Shown here piece by piece: positions 19,893 to 27,616 of a stretch of DNA of 64,000 nt. Made by a program: the position numbers and the translations under genes. Location of the stretch: the NCBI GenBank assembly GCA_009789175.1, contig CP046867.1, positions 62,001-126,000 of the forward strand, read 5' to 3'. The stretch's first letter is position 1. Each line of letters begins with the position of its first letter. The stretch comes from Salinibaculum litoreum. Its GTDB lineage: Archaea > Halobacteriota > Halobacteria > Halobacteriales > Haloarculaceae. The notes under the pieces are model-generated. The model ran no database searches and was not told the origin of the DNA. It saw nothing but the letters and a program-made list of their open reading frames with translations.

Positions 19893-20594
19893 CTAGCTCA
19901 CCTCCGGGATGATTGTCTCACGTGCGTACTTCGGATCAACGCCGACGAAGTGCTGGAGTCGAGGGTCGTTACCGCGCTTGAACGAGTCGCTCCGCTCCAA
20001 GAGTTCGCTTAGCGTCTCGGTCGGGAGGTCGTAGACTTCCTCAAGGAGGAACTCGTTCAGCACGAGCTGGTTGAGGTCGGTTTCGCTCGCGCGGAACTCC
20101 CCTGTTTGTCCGATACCCATTCGAAACGACGGCCGCTCTGGAAGCGGTTCGTCACTCCAGACGGTGAATTCAAAGGTTGATCCGGGCGAGAGGCCGTGAT
20201 ATCGGCGGATGGTCTGCCAGCCAGCACCCGAGCGTTCGAGAACCTCCGGGACTGACTTCCCACCGGTCACCTGTTCGGCAACGTCCGGATCCGCCGTCGT
20301 GAAGTGCCGTTCGGAGCGGTAGTCGGTACTCCGGAACGTCCGTTCATCGGCCTTGACAGCGACTGGACGCATGTCGCTCACGAACAGCGGTAGCTCGCGG
20401 AGGTGATCGTACGAGGGAGATGTCGCGTCGTCGCCAACGAGCGCGTACCGCTTCTCGAGCCCGCAGTACCGGTAGCCGATCGCGTGCATAAGTGCGGTCG
20501 CGGATAGCAACGGCTGGGTCCGTACGGATCTCCCCTCCGCGCTCGAGTAGAACAGCGGAGCGTACAGCTGTGCCTCGTACGTCTGCTCAATCAT
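19893..20594 (-). CDS. csc1: Csc1, the Cas5 of subtype I-D
   Basis: The 233-residue protein begins MIEQTYEAQLYAPLFYSSAEG. It has the conserved TQPLLSATALMHAIGYRY block of Csc1 and a later GIGQTGEFRASET segment. As Cas5 it caps the 5' handle of the crRNA in the I-D Cascade. It overlaps the end of csc2 by 8 nt. I assign it by this context and by the Csc1-type N-terminus, since Cas5 proteins are poorly conserved. Confidence 0.87.
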   Translation of the reverse strand: MIEQTYEAQLYAPLFYSSAEGRSVRTQPLLSATALMHAIGYRYCGLEKRYALVGDDATSPSYDHLRELPLFVSDMRPVAVKADERTFRSTDYRSERHFTTADPDVAEQVTGGKSVPEVLERSGAGWQTIRRYHGLSPGSTFEFTVWSDEPLPERPSFRMGIGQTGEFRASETDLNQLVLNEFLLEEVYDLPTETLSELLERSDSFKRGNDPRLQHFVGVDPKYARETIIPEVS

Positions 20595-21528
20595 CGGAAC
20601 TGAACACGTCCGTCGCCGCTTCGGTAAGACGACCGAATTCCTCTAGGAGGATCTCGTCGGCGTCGTCAGTCTCCCGCGACGCAACGGCCCGCATCTCCTC
20701 GTACCACTCAGGGAATGCGTCCGCACCGTCGAAGTCGCCGTAAACCTCCCAATCGGTTCGGCGGACGTCCTCGACATATTCAGCAATACTGTCCCCGACC
20801 GCGTCGTCCTCCTCGTGGTATTCCATCAGGAGCTCCCCCGTCGAAAGCGATGTGTCGTGCTCGCCGAGGATAACGCCACGGATCGAGTTGCGGACATTAC
20901 GCCCGGTCCGCGTCTCGCGGGCTCCGTACCGTCCCGTGTTGAGAACGTTGTGGAGCGCGTAGAGGAGCATCGGACCCGTCGCGGCTTCGAGCGTGATGAA
21001 GTGGACGAGCGAGTTCCCTGGTTGGACTTTGACGTAGTCGAACAGCGCTTCGGACTGTTCGTTCTCGTCGGTACGCATCGTCCCGGACTCGTACACCGCG
21101 TTCCGGGTCTCCTTGTTCATCAGGTCGTACTCGTCGGTCGTGTACGTGTAGCCCTCGATGACGCGGGACTTGATCGCGAAGTCCTGGTCGCCGGTGCCGG
21201 CGAGGCCGTACGTGATCGTTCCGACGTTGATCGATTCGTCGAGCGTCGCGGGTTCGTTATACGTGTATTCGTCGCCGACGAGTTCGTCGTCGAGCGACCG
21301 GAGCAGGTCGAGACCGCTGAGCCGCTCCTTGCTCGTGAACTTCTCGCCGTTCACCTGTGCGTGCAACTGGTCACCGAACTGCTGGGTCTCCGCACGGTCG
21401 TTGTTGGAGTTGCGGAACAGCGTCGGTTCGGTGATCTCGCGTTCGACGACGAGCGTGACGCTCGGCTTCTCCGTGCGGTAGATTTCGAACGAGTCGACGA
21501 GGCCGGATTCGGGGTACGTGAGAGTCAT
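20587..21528 (-). CDS. csc2: Csc2, the Cas7 backbone of subtype I-D
   Basis: The 313-residue protein has the Csc2 hallmark LLYALHNVLNTGRYGARETR followed by TGRNVRNSIRGV, and an N-terminal RAMP-like strand (FEIYRTEKPSVTLVVERE). Multiple copies coat the crRNA spacer in the I-D effector. The hallmark block is what separates this locus from the I-B type usual in haloarchaea. It lies 19 bp downstream of cas10d. Confidence 0.92.
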   Translation of the reverse strand: MTLTYPESGLVDSFEIYRTEKPSVTLVVEREITEPTLFRNSNNDRAETQQFGDQLHAQVNGEKFTSKERLSGLDLLRSLDDELVGDEYTYNEPATLDESINVGTITYGLAGTGDQDFAIKSRVIEGYTYTTDEYDLMNKETRNAVYESGTMRTDENEQSEALFDYVKVQPGNSLVHFITLEAATGPMLLYALHNVLNTGRYGARETRTGRNVRNSIRGVILGEHDTSLSTGELLMEYHEEDDAVGDSIAEYVEDVRRTDWEVYGDFDGADAFPEWYEEMRAVASRETDDADEILLEEFGRLTEAATDVFSSDD

Positions 21529-21547
21529 TGTGGATCAGTTAAGGGGA

Positions 21548-24001
21548 TTAGTTATCGGACGATTCGGTGTCGTCGTCCTCGTACAGAACCTGCTCGTAGG
21601 CGTACAGGTACGAGTTGACGAGCGCGTTCTCCCAGTCGGAGAGTTTCTTGAGTGAGTTGAGATCGTTCTCGACGAGATACGCCTGTAGGGCGTCAACGAA
21701 CGCCTCCGCCTCTTCTACGGTAACGTAGCCGGCGTAGTCTTCGCGGTCCGCCGCGTCGTACACTTGTGCCGCTACGTGTTCGCGGAGGTCGTCATCGGAC
21801 ATCCGCTGGTTCTTCCCGCTGAGGAACGCGTCGATCGCCTCGCGGAAGATCTTCGTCTTCTTGTACTTGCTGTCGTACTGTTCGCCGAAGAGATCGACTC
21901 CTCGTTCGGCGACGGTTTTCATGTCCATGAGTTGGTCCATGTGGTAGGTTTCGAGATACGACTCGAGGTCGGAGAGGTGAGTCGCGTTCTCGTGGTTCTG
22001 TACGGCGAAGTTAGCGAGGTGGTGAAACGTGTCTCGGTCGAGTTGGAGATAGGAATTCCGCATCCCCGCCTCCTGTCCGACGGTAGCGATGATCTTGCAA
22101 AGCGCGAGCGCACGTCGGAGGTGCGACTGCTCGTGTCCGTCGTCACGGTCGGCGAACGGCGGGAGCGGTCCGAACCGATCAGCTACATCCAGATCGAGCA
22201 GTTCCTGCTGGCGGATCGCGTCCTCGTCGACGAACGCCGCATTAGAGCTCTCGAAGCGCGTGAACGGGCGGCCGAGGACGATCTTCATGCCGGCGTCCTG
22301 TGCCGCCTGCATTAGCTGTCGAACGATGACCATCCGGTGGTTTTTTTCGCCCATCGCGGGATGTCCACCGAAATTGAACGGCTGGATATAGTACTGGGGT
22401 TTGAGAAGATTCGTTTCTACCTCCGTGTCGCTGAGGTCGATCGTCTCGCCCTGCTGGAGGCCGACGCGTCCACCACGGAGACGGATGTCCCCCAGGAACT
22501 CGTCGAAGTAGTAGTACGCAACGCCGACGTTCGAGTTCAGGTTGACGTCGGCGCGTTCGCACGTGTCCGCGAGGAGCGCGTACTCGAGGTTACACACCTC
22601 GCAGATCTTCTTGTACTTCGCGTGTGGGCGGACACGTCGCGAGAACTCCTGGGTTCGATAGACCGCCGATAGCCCCTTCTGGTAGTCCGTCTCCGCCTCG
22701 GTCCCGCAGAGGAAGCACATCTCCCCCTTCGAGCCAAGTGGCGCGGACGTCGTCGCGTCGAAGAACCGGTCCACGACGGAACCGATCGCGTCCGATTCCG
22801 CTTCGAGGTCATCGTGCAGACGGGGCCGAACGTTCTCTCGAAGTTTCTCGAGGAACTCACGGTGTTCCTCGAAGTTCCGGAGGAGGTACGCGACGAAGTG
22901 GATCTTGACCTTCTGCGGGCCTTGTTCCTCGTATATTTCGTCGTACGCGGCCTGCACGTCTTCGTCGTCGAACTCCGATTGGCCGTCGATGTAGACCGCC
23001 TTCGCGAGGACCGAGAAGTACGGATCGAAGTCGTCCCGGATGTGTTCAAATCCTTCGACGCCGGCGGTCCCGTCTGAGAGGAGGTCTCGGAACGTCGTCG
23101 CGATGATCTCCTCTTTCTTCTCCGGGTCGAGCGCAAACTCGGAGAGGATGTCGTAGTCGAACGAGTTCCAGTTCAGCTTACACGAGAACGAATACCGCTC
23201 GGTCTCGACGAGTTGCTCACTCAGGTGGCTCCCGACACGTTCTCGAAGCACGTCGCGGTCGACCTCGTCACCGAGATACAGCACGCGATCGGGCGTACTC
23301 CCGACGACGACGCCGTACTCTTCACCATCGTCCTCTCCCGAAATGACTTCCTTCGTCGCGCCGAGGAGTTCATCGTTGAGGATCGGCTGCTCGACCTGCG
23401 TCAGCTCGATGAGGTGGACCTCGTCGGCGTCGAGTTTCTTGCACAGTTTGGCGGACCCACCCTTGATACCGTCTCGAAGGATAACTGACGCAACTTGGTC
23501 GCCAATCTGACAGTAACGATCGAGACCGGCGAACTCTGTCTCCGTTCCGCGGGTTTCACGGCTGTCCTCGTTCACCTCCGTCCGCTGGACGAGATAGTGG
23601 AGGTCGTCGCGGTAGCCCTCGCCAAGGAATTCCTCAATGCCGAAGTCGTCGCCGTTCTCGAAGTAGGCGTCGAAGGCCTCGCTCGTGTTCCCGTCCGTTT
23701 CGACACCGTACGCCTCGCGGACGTACTTGTTCGTGTCGTGGAGCGCGAGCGCTGCCGTGAGCACCGAGAGTTCCTCTTCGAGTTCCATGATGTCGCGGCC
23801 GCCGTCGACGGCGTTGTACACGAAGGTGTTCACTCCGACCGTCATCGCGTTGATGATGTGGGCCGCGAGTGACGTCGTCTCCTCCGGATCCGTCTTCGCG
23901 TCGTACTCGCCCGCGTGCTTGAGGACGTTTCCGACGAGCGGCGTGTCTACGATATACTTGTGTGCATAACGGGCCGCTGAGGCGGGTGTGTCGTGGGTCA
24001 T
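21548..24001 (-). CDS. cas10d: Cas10d (Csc3), large subunit of type I-D with HD domain
   Basis: From the ATG at 24001 (MTHDTPASAARYAHKYIVDT) the protein is 817 residues. It has an N-terminal HD nuclease signature ALALHDTNKYVREAYG (about 89-104) and a central zinc finger CFLCGTEAE with CEVCNLEYA (about 438-490). A helical C-terminal region follows. In type I-D this subunit recognises the PAM and its HD domain cuts the target. The start was chosen because the 30 residues upstream are unlike the family and come from the regulatory gap. No GGDD cyclase motif is seen, as usual for Cas10d. Confidence 0.9.
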   Translation of the reverse strand: MTHDTPASAARYAHKYIVDTPLVGNVLKHAGEYDAKTDPEETTSLAAHIINAMTVGVNTFVYNAVDGGRDIMELEEELSVLTAALALHDTNKYVREAYGVETDGNTSEAFDAYFENGDDFGIEEFLGEGYRDDLHYLVQRTEVNEDSRETRGTETEFAGLDRYCQIGDQVASVILRDGIKGGSAKLCKKLDADEVHLIELTQVEQPILNDELLGATKEVISGEDDGEEYGVVVGSTPDRVLYLGDEVDRDVLRERVGSHLSEQLVETERYSFSCKLNWNSFDYDILSEFALDPEKKEEIIATTFRDLLSDGTAGVEGFEHIRDDFDPYFSVLAKAVYIDGQSEFDDEDVQAAYDEIYEEQGPQKVKIHFVAYLLRNFEEHREFLEKLRENVRPRLHDDLEAESDAIGSVVDRFFDATTSAPLGSKGEMCFLCGTEAETDYQKGLSAVYRTQEFSRRVRPHAKYKKICEVCNLEYALLADTCERADVNLNSNVGVAYYYFDEFLGDIRLRGGRVGLQQGETIDLSDTEVETNLLKPQYYIQPFNFGGHPAMGEKNHRMVIVRQLMQAAQDAGMKIVLGRPFTRFESSNAAFVDEDAIRQQELLDLDVADRFGPLPPFADRDDGHEQSHLRRALALCKIIATVGQEAGMRNSYLQLDRDTFHHLANFAVQNHENATHLSDLESYLETYHMDQLMDMKTVAERGVDLFGEQYDSKYKKTKIFREAIDAFLSGKNQRMSDDDLREHVAAQVYDAADREDYAGYVTVEEAEAFVDALQAYLVENDLNSLKKLSDWENALVNSYLYAYEQVLYEDDDTESSDN

Positions 24002-24112
24002 TTCAGCTTCTCCTTGGTCGATAGACGTGAATCCAGTGTATGATCCTGCTCCGCTCGTATCGTGCGCGAGCTGGATTGACCATTGGTCCATAAAGACTGT
24101 AGCACTGGATCC

Positions 24113-24200
24113 ACATATAGTTTAGGTGAGTGGAAGTGCACAACCTGCAGTTGCCTATCATAACTCCCATATGGGTGTGCCCCATCATTTCCCATCAGGG
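24113..24200 (+). ncRNA. Candidate creT-like toxin RNA and its promoter (inferred)
   Basis: In the cas6-cas10d gap the plus strand has a TATA-like catatagttta (24114-24124). Just downstream is the sequence agtggaagtgcacaacctg (24129-24147), preceded by GTG (24126-24128). This site resembles the pseudo-spacer at 24220-24238. A transcript would begin near 24142 and run toward the repeat-like element. It contains an ATG at 24171 opening a 16-codon frame (MGVPHHFPSGPKTGLK). A TTG-started frame from 24151 contains two ATA codons and one AGA codon, which are rare in haloarchaea. No strong Shine-Dalgarno is seen. The toxic principle, if any, is unknown. Confidence 0.45.
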
Positions 24201-24258
24201 CCCAAGACGGGATTGAAATAGTGGCAGTGCCGATCCTGTTACCTAAAAACCCATTCTG
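24201..24258 (+). ncRNA. Candidate creA-like crRNA-resembling guide (pseudo-repeat plus pseudo-spacer)
   Basis: The sequence cccaagacgggattgaaat (24201-24219) matches the last 19 nt of the array repeat at 15 positions, including an unbroken cgggattgaaa. Its handle ATTGAAAT differs by one base from the crRNA handle. The following pseudo-spacer agtggcagtgccgatcctg (24220-24238) matches the site at 24129-24147 at 15 of 19 positions. The first 11 differ only at position 6, which type I effectors do not read. A weak second repeat-like piece taaaaaccca is at 24244-24253. The position between cas6 and the large subunit gene is that of creTA in Haloarcula hispanica type I-B. Confidence 0.6.
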
Positions 24259-24263
24259 GACCC

Positions 24264-25112
24264 TCATTCTTTTACCTCCACAGCAACCGTTCCACAGCCG
24301 CGCGAGACAAACGCGCCGATGCCGGCGTACTCGCTGAAGAGCGCGAGCGCCGTCACCGCGGTCCGGATGGCTTCGCTCGCGTCCTTGAACTTGTACGTGC
24401 AGTCGGCGGTGAACCCCTGGCGGAGGATCGGACCGCCGTCCTCGCCGCGGTTGACGAGGATACTGTCCGTCTCGTAGGTATCCGCGTCGGGTTTCTCGAT
24501 GAGGTTCGTCCCGAAGTCTTCGCGGGTCATCGCGATCTCGAACTCGTCCGCCCGCTCGTCCGGTATCGTCGCGTTCCACTTGCGCAATATAGAGGCGAAC
24601 ACATGTTGCCTCGCTGGAAACATGTTTGTTATATCGCTATTCTCCTTGACGCACGTCAGCGTCTCGAAGCGAACTTCGATCTCGAAGGTGTCGTGGCGCC
24701 GGGCGACGATCTCTGAGGCTTCGGTGAGGAGGTCCTCGTGGGTCGTATTCGTACTCGCGAAGTCGCGCACGTGGAAGTCGCCGTCCGCGAGTTCGATGGT
24801 GTCGCCCTCGAAGACAAAGGCGTTCGCGAGCGCTTGGAAGACCTCTTGGTCGCGAGGGTCGGCGATGCCCAACCTGAGGTCGTACGTCTCATCGCGGATT
24901 ACGCGTTTATGGTGGTCACGTTGGCTCCCGTCGAACGTCCCGAGGAGGCCGCTGTTCGTCAGGCTCCCGATCGAGGAGTCATGGACCCGCATACTGACGT
25001 CCTCGTCGACGCCGTCGAGCGCCGAGAGGACTGCGCCGTAGATCTGGTAGCCGTTCGCAGTCGGCACCGGGAACGAGCCCTCCGGCTCGAGCGTTAAGTC
25101 GACCCGACGCAT
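24264..25112 (-). CDS. cas6: Cas6 CRISPR RNA endoribonuclease
   Basis: The 282-residue RAMP protein begins MRRVDLTLEPEGSFPVPTAN. It ends with the glycine-rich GIGAFVSRGCGTVAVEV loop typical of Cas6. A candidate catalytic His lies in GYQIYGAVLSAL-adjacent N-terminal sequence or in QRDHHKRV, but I cannot fix it. It cleaves both array transcripts within the repeat to leave the 8-nt handle. It is the first gene of the leftward operon and is separated from cas10d by 262 bp, whereas all other cas junctions are tight. Confidence 0.92.
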   Translation of the reverse strand: MRRVDLTLEPEGSFPVPTANGYQIYGAVLSALDGVDEDVSMRVHDSSIGSLTNSGLLGTFDGSQRDHHKRVIRDETYDLRLGIADPRDQEVFQALANAFVFEGDTIELADGDFHVRDFASTNTTHEDLLTEASEIVARRHDTFEIEVRFETLTCVKENSDITNMFPARQHVFASILRKWNATIPDERADEFEIAMTREDFGTNLIEKPDADTYETDSILVNRGEDGGPILRQGFTADCTYKFKDASEAIRTAVTALALFSEYAGIGAFVSRGCGTVAVEVKE

Positions 25113-25286
25113 GGCACCTCATGACGGGAGGCGATTGTATGTCGATTCACGACAATATCTGGATCGGTCACCCCCTTGAATCTTTTTGCGATTCTGAAAA
25201 CGTATTCAGTTATGCGGGATCGTAACCGTACGATTACACGATCACGAAACCAAACCGTTTAGTCGCACTCGGTTGCAACCGGACGT
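25113..25286. promoter_or_regulatory. Divergent control region of cas6 and csa3
   Basis: A perfect 12-bp palindrome cggttgcaaccg lies at 25270-25281, between a TATA-like gtttag (25258-25263) and the csa3 ATG at 25287. It would sit over the transcription start of a leaderless csa3 message. A second inverted repeat gaatc/gattc (25178-25182, 25190-25194) and tgtcg/cgaca (25139-25153) lie nearer cas6. These are candidate operators for Csa3 autoregulation and cas control. Confidence 0.6.
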
Positions 25287-25919
25287 ATGCGCACGTACGT
25301 CTCTACGATCGGGCACTACAGCCCGCGGGTGATGCGCCCGATACTTGATAACGGCCTCGACGCCGACGACGTCATCGTTCTCCTCCGACCACACGGCGAC
25401 ACGAGCGATAGGGCAAAGAGCGCGATTCAGGACGTCGACCAGACTGTCAACGAACTCGGTCCAGGATCGGACATCGTCGTCGAGGAGGTCAGCTACGAGG
25501 CATTCGAAGCCGCTGTTCTAGAATGCATCGACGTCCTCGAAGCTGCTAAGGGAACGGTGGTACTCAACTTCGACGGGGGTCCGCGAGAGATCTTCCTCCC
25601 GCTAACCGTCGCCGCGATCGCCCGGCCGGACGTCGTGGACCTCGCACTCCAGTTCAGGGACATCGACGAGGAGATCGAAGAGATCGGCCTCCCGAACCTG
25701 ATGAGTCGCCCGTCCGACGCGACCCTCGACACGCTCCGGTATCTCGTCTCTATCGACGAGAGTACGACACTTCCTAGAATTTCCGACGAGACAGGGAAAT
25801 CGAGGAGTACTGTCGGTCGACACCTCGACGCGCTCGAATCCGATGGCGCCATCGAGACGTGGATGGAGGGCAAAACCCGCCACGTCGCACCGACACTTGC
25901 TGGCCGACTCCGCGCGTGA
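25287..25919 (+). CDS. csa3: Csa3-like CARF-wHTH regulator of the CRISPR locus
   Basis: The 210-residue protein has an N-terminal CARF-type Rossmann domain (MRTYVSTIGHYSPRVMRPIL, ligand loop LNFDGGPREIFLPLTVAAI at about 95-113). A C-terminal winged helix follows (about 145-205, LPRISDETGKSRSTVGRHLD). Csa3 proteins sense a nucleotide or cyclic oligoadenylate and control cas and spacer acquisition genes. It is divergent from cas6 and immediately upstream of the array 2 leader. The palindrome 6 bp before its ATG suggests autoregulation. Confidence 0.88.
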   Translation: MRTYVSTIGHYSPRVMRPILDNGLDADDVIVLLRPHGDTSDRAKSAIQDVDQTVNELGPGSDIVVEEVSYEAFEAAVLECIDVLEAAKGTVVLNFDGGPREIFLPLTVAAIARPDVVDLALQFRDIDEEIEEIGLPNLMSRPSDATLDTLRYLVSIDESTTLPRISDETGKSRSTVGRHLDALESDGAIETWMEGKTRHVAPTLAGRLRA

Positions 25920-26036
25920 GTGCTAATCTTCGTCGACCCTTTTCAAAGCCGTGTATAGGTGGGGTCCATGAATGACTCCCACGCTCTCGCGTCTCCAGAG
26001 AAAACTATAGGTGCTCTCCCCGAGAAAACACCCCCT
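25920..26036 (+). promoter_or_regulatory. Leader and promoter of CRISPR array 2
   Basis: It aligns with the array 1 leader: cttcgtcgaccc, ttttcaaagc, gtggggtcca, and BRE/TATA-like gagaaaactatagg (25998-26011). It ends caccccct at the first repeat. The leader begins directly after the csa3 stop codon. Confidence 0.85.
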
Positions 26037-27105
26037 GTCGCGATGCGGTAGAAACCCACACCGGGATTGAAACGTCGTTGCCTCGCTCTCGTTTGTCGGC
26101 TGGTCGTTGTGTCGCGATGCGGTAGAAACCCACACCGGGATTGAAACTTGATGGGACGCTCGTTTCCCAGTTCCCGTTCTCGGTCGTCGCGATGCGGTAG
26201 AAACCCACACCGGGATTGAAACTTCAACGGCAGTTTCCTCAAACCCACGCTGCTCACGTCGCGATGCGGTAGAAACCCACACCGGGATTGAAACAAGCGC
26301 GCACAATGCTACTGGTCGAATAATTCCAGTTGTCGCGATGCGGTAGAAACCCACACCGGGATTGAAACTTCTGGAGTTGTATCTCGTGTTCGGGGCCACG
26401 CACGTCGCGATGCGGTAGAAACCCACACCGGGATTGAAACTCGCCGGGGACGGCGTAAAAGTCACCAGACATGGTCAGGTCGCGATGCGGTAGAAACCCA
26501 CACCGGGATTGAAACTCCCGGTCGACTCCGTCAAGGTCGATCGCCCGGTCGGTCGCGATGCGGTAGAAACCCACACCGGGATTGAAACAGCGGAAGTGAG
26601 CGACCGCCCGACTCCGACCGACGGGTCGCGATGCGGTAGAAACCCACACCGGGATTGAAACCTGTACCTCGGCTTCGCCGACGCCGACAAACCGTCCGTC
26701 GCGATGCGGTAGAAACCCACACCGGGATTGAAACGAATGGGTTAGTCGTCGCGCGGGTCTTCGACCAGCTCGTGTCGCGATGCGGTAGAAACCCACACCG
26801 GGATTGAAACTTCCACATCCGCTTCGAACAGAACGGTGAACAGGATAGTCGCGATGCGGTAGAAACCCACACCGGGATTGAAACACGAGTGATGTCCCAC
26901 GCGACCGAACTGCTCGCGCTGTCGCGATGCGGTAGAAACCCACACCGGGATTGAAACACGACGACGACCCGCGGGTTCTTACCGTCGGAAAACCGTCGCA
27001 AGGCGGTAGAAACCCACATCGGGATTGAAACATCGACCTGGAGGACGAGCTAGACGGCAACCTCGATCGTCGCAAGGCGGTAGAAACCCACACCGGGACT
27101 GAAAC
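26037..27105 (+). CRISPR. CRISPR array 2, 15 repeats of 37 nt, transcribed rightward
   Basis: There are 15 repeats starting at 26037, 26111, 26186 and so on to 27069, with 14 spacers of about 36-38 nt. Repeats end in the handle ATTGAAAC. The first 13 carry gcgatgcgg and acaccggg. The two distal repeats (26995, 27069) carry gcaaggcgg as in array 1, and the last is degenerate (gggactgaaac). Orientation and leader place the newest spacers beside csa3. Confidence 0.98.
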
Positions 27106-27200
27106 TTGCGGCTCTATAGCAGCATGCTTCATCTTCGGTTTAAAGGCTGGCTCTCACGCCAATTCCTCTACAGACACGCAAACCAACAGCAGGAGCGTCG

Positions 27201-27330
27201 TTAGACAGCCAGTTCGTCCAGCGCCTCTCGGTGAGTTCGGACGGTTACCGGTGAGACGTTCGCCACCTCTGCGTCGTCTGACTGTGTGAGCAACCGGCCC
27301 TGTTCGCACCCTCTTCTGGGGGAGAAAAAC
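27201..27330 (-). pseudogene. C-terminal fragment of a TFB (TFIIB) gene
   Basis: The minus strand reads GRLLTQSDDAEVANVSPVTV and then RTHREALDELAV before a stop. This equals the last cyclin-fold helix-turn-helix of haloarchaeal TFB; compare RWLTQSEAADVANVSTTTIR in the tfb at 61534. Only about 40 residues remain. At its upstream end the fragment runs straight into a U-tract/hairpin element (about 27308-27335) like those before the plasmid genes, so a recombination joined the two. Confidence 0.75.
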
Positions 27331-27349
27331 TGCTACCGGCGGCTAGCCG

Positions 27350-27392
27350 TTAACCAACATCGGTTGCTACCGTATGGGGTCATGTTGGTTAA
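27350..27392. repeat. TTAACCAACA inverted-repeat element, copy b
   Basis: The arms ttaaccaaca (27350-27359) and tgttggttaa (27383-27392) are 23 bp apart. With copy a it brackets the CRISPR-Cas locus. Confidence 0.8.
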
Positions 27393-27453
27393 TCAGGCTG
27401 GTTCCCTGTGAGGGTTGCTACGTTGTCGGCTCAGCACGGATACCTCACAGATC

Positions 27454-27534
27454 TCAGTTCAGTACGGGTGGTAGCTCGGCGCTATCGAGAGTGGTCATTA
27501 TTCGATATGCTGTCGTCTCGTTGGAGTCTTTCAT
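27454..27534 (-). pseudogene. Stub of a paralogue of the 45115-45535 gene, with its hairpin leader
   Basis: An ATG at 27534 gives MKDSNETTAYRIMTTLDSAE and then LPPVLN before a stop. The start resembles MDDTTQTTAYRLTITADG of the gene at 45535. The upstream leader (27541-27600, cacctctggggg and a ccccgcacccctttgggggcg hairpin) also matches that gene's leader. It is therefore a truncated duplicate of leader plus N-terminus. Confidence 0.55.
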
Positions 27535-27616
27535 CTGGTTCACCTCTGGGGGTACGTTCGATTCCCCCGCACCCCTTTGGGGGCGAACAACTATCCCCGG
27601 CTGTTACCCTCCGGCG

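Noticed and set aside
16850..21618. Long plus-strand frames antisense to the cas genes
   Set aside because: High-GC third codon positions leave long antisense frames open; the minus-strand proteins have clear Cas motifs.
16161..25112. Assignment as subtype I-B, the common haloarchaeal type
   Set aside because: The large subunit has an HD motif and a zinc finger, Cas3 has no HD, and Cas7 shows the Csc2 signature; repeats are 37 nt.
27560..27595. Possible tRNA T-arm (gttcgattcc)
   Set aside because: No cloverleaf can be built around it; it belongs to the hairpin leader shared with the gene at 45535.
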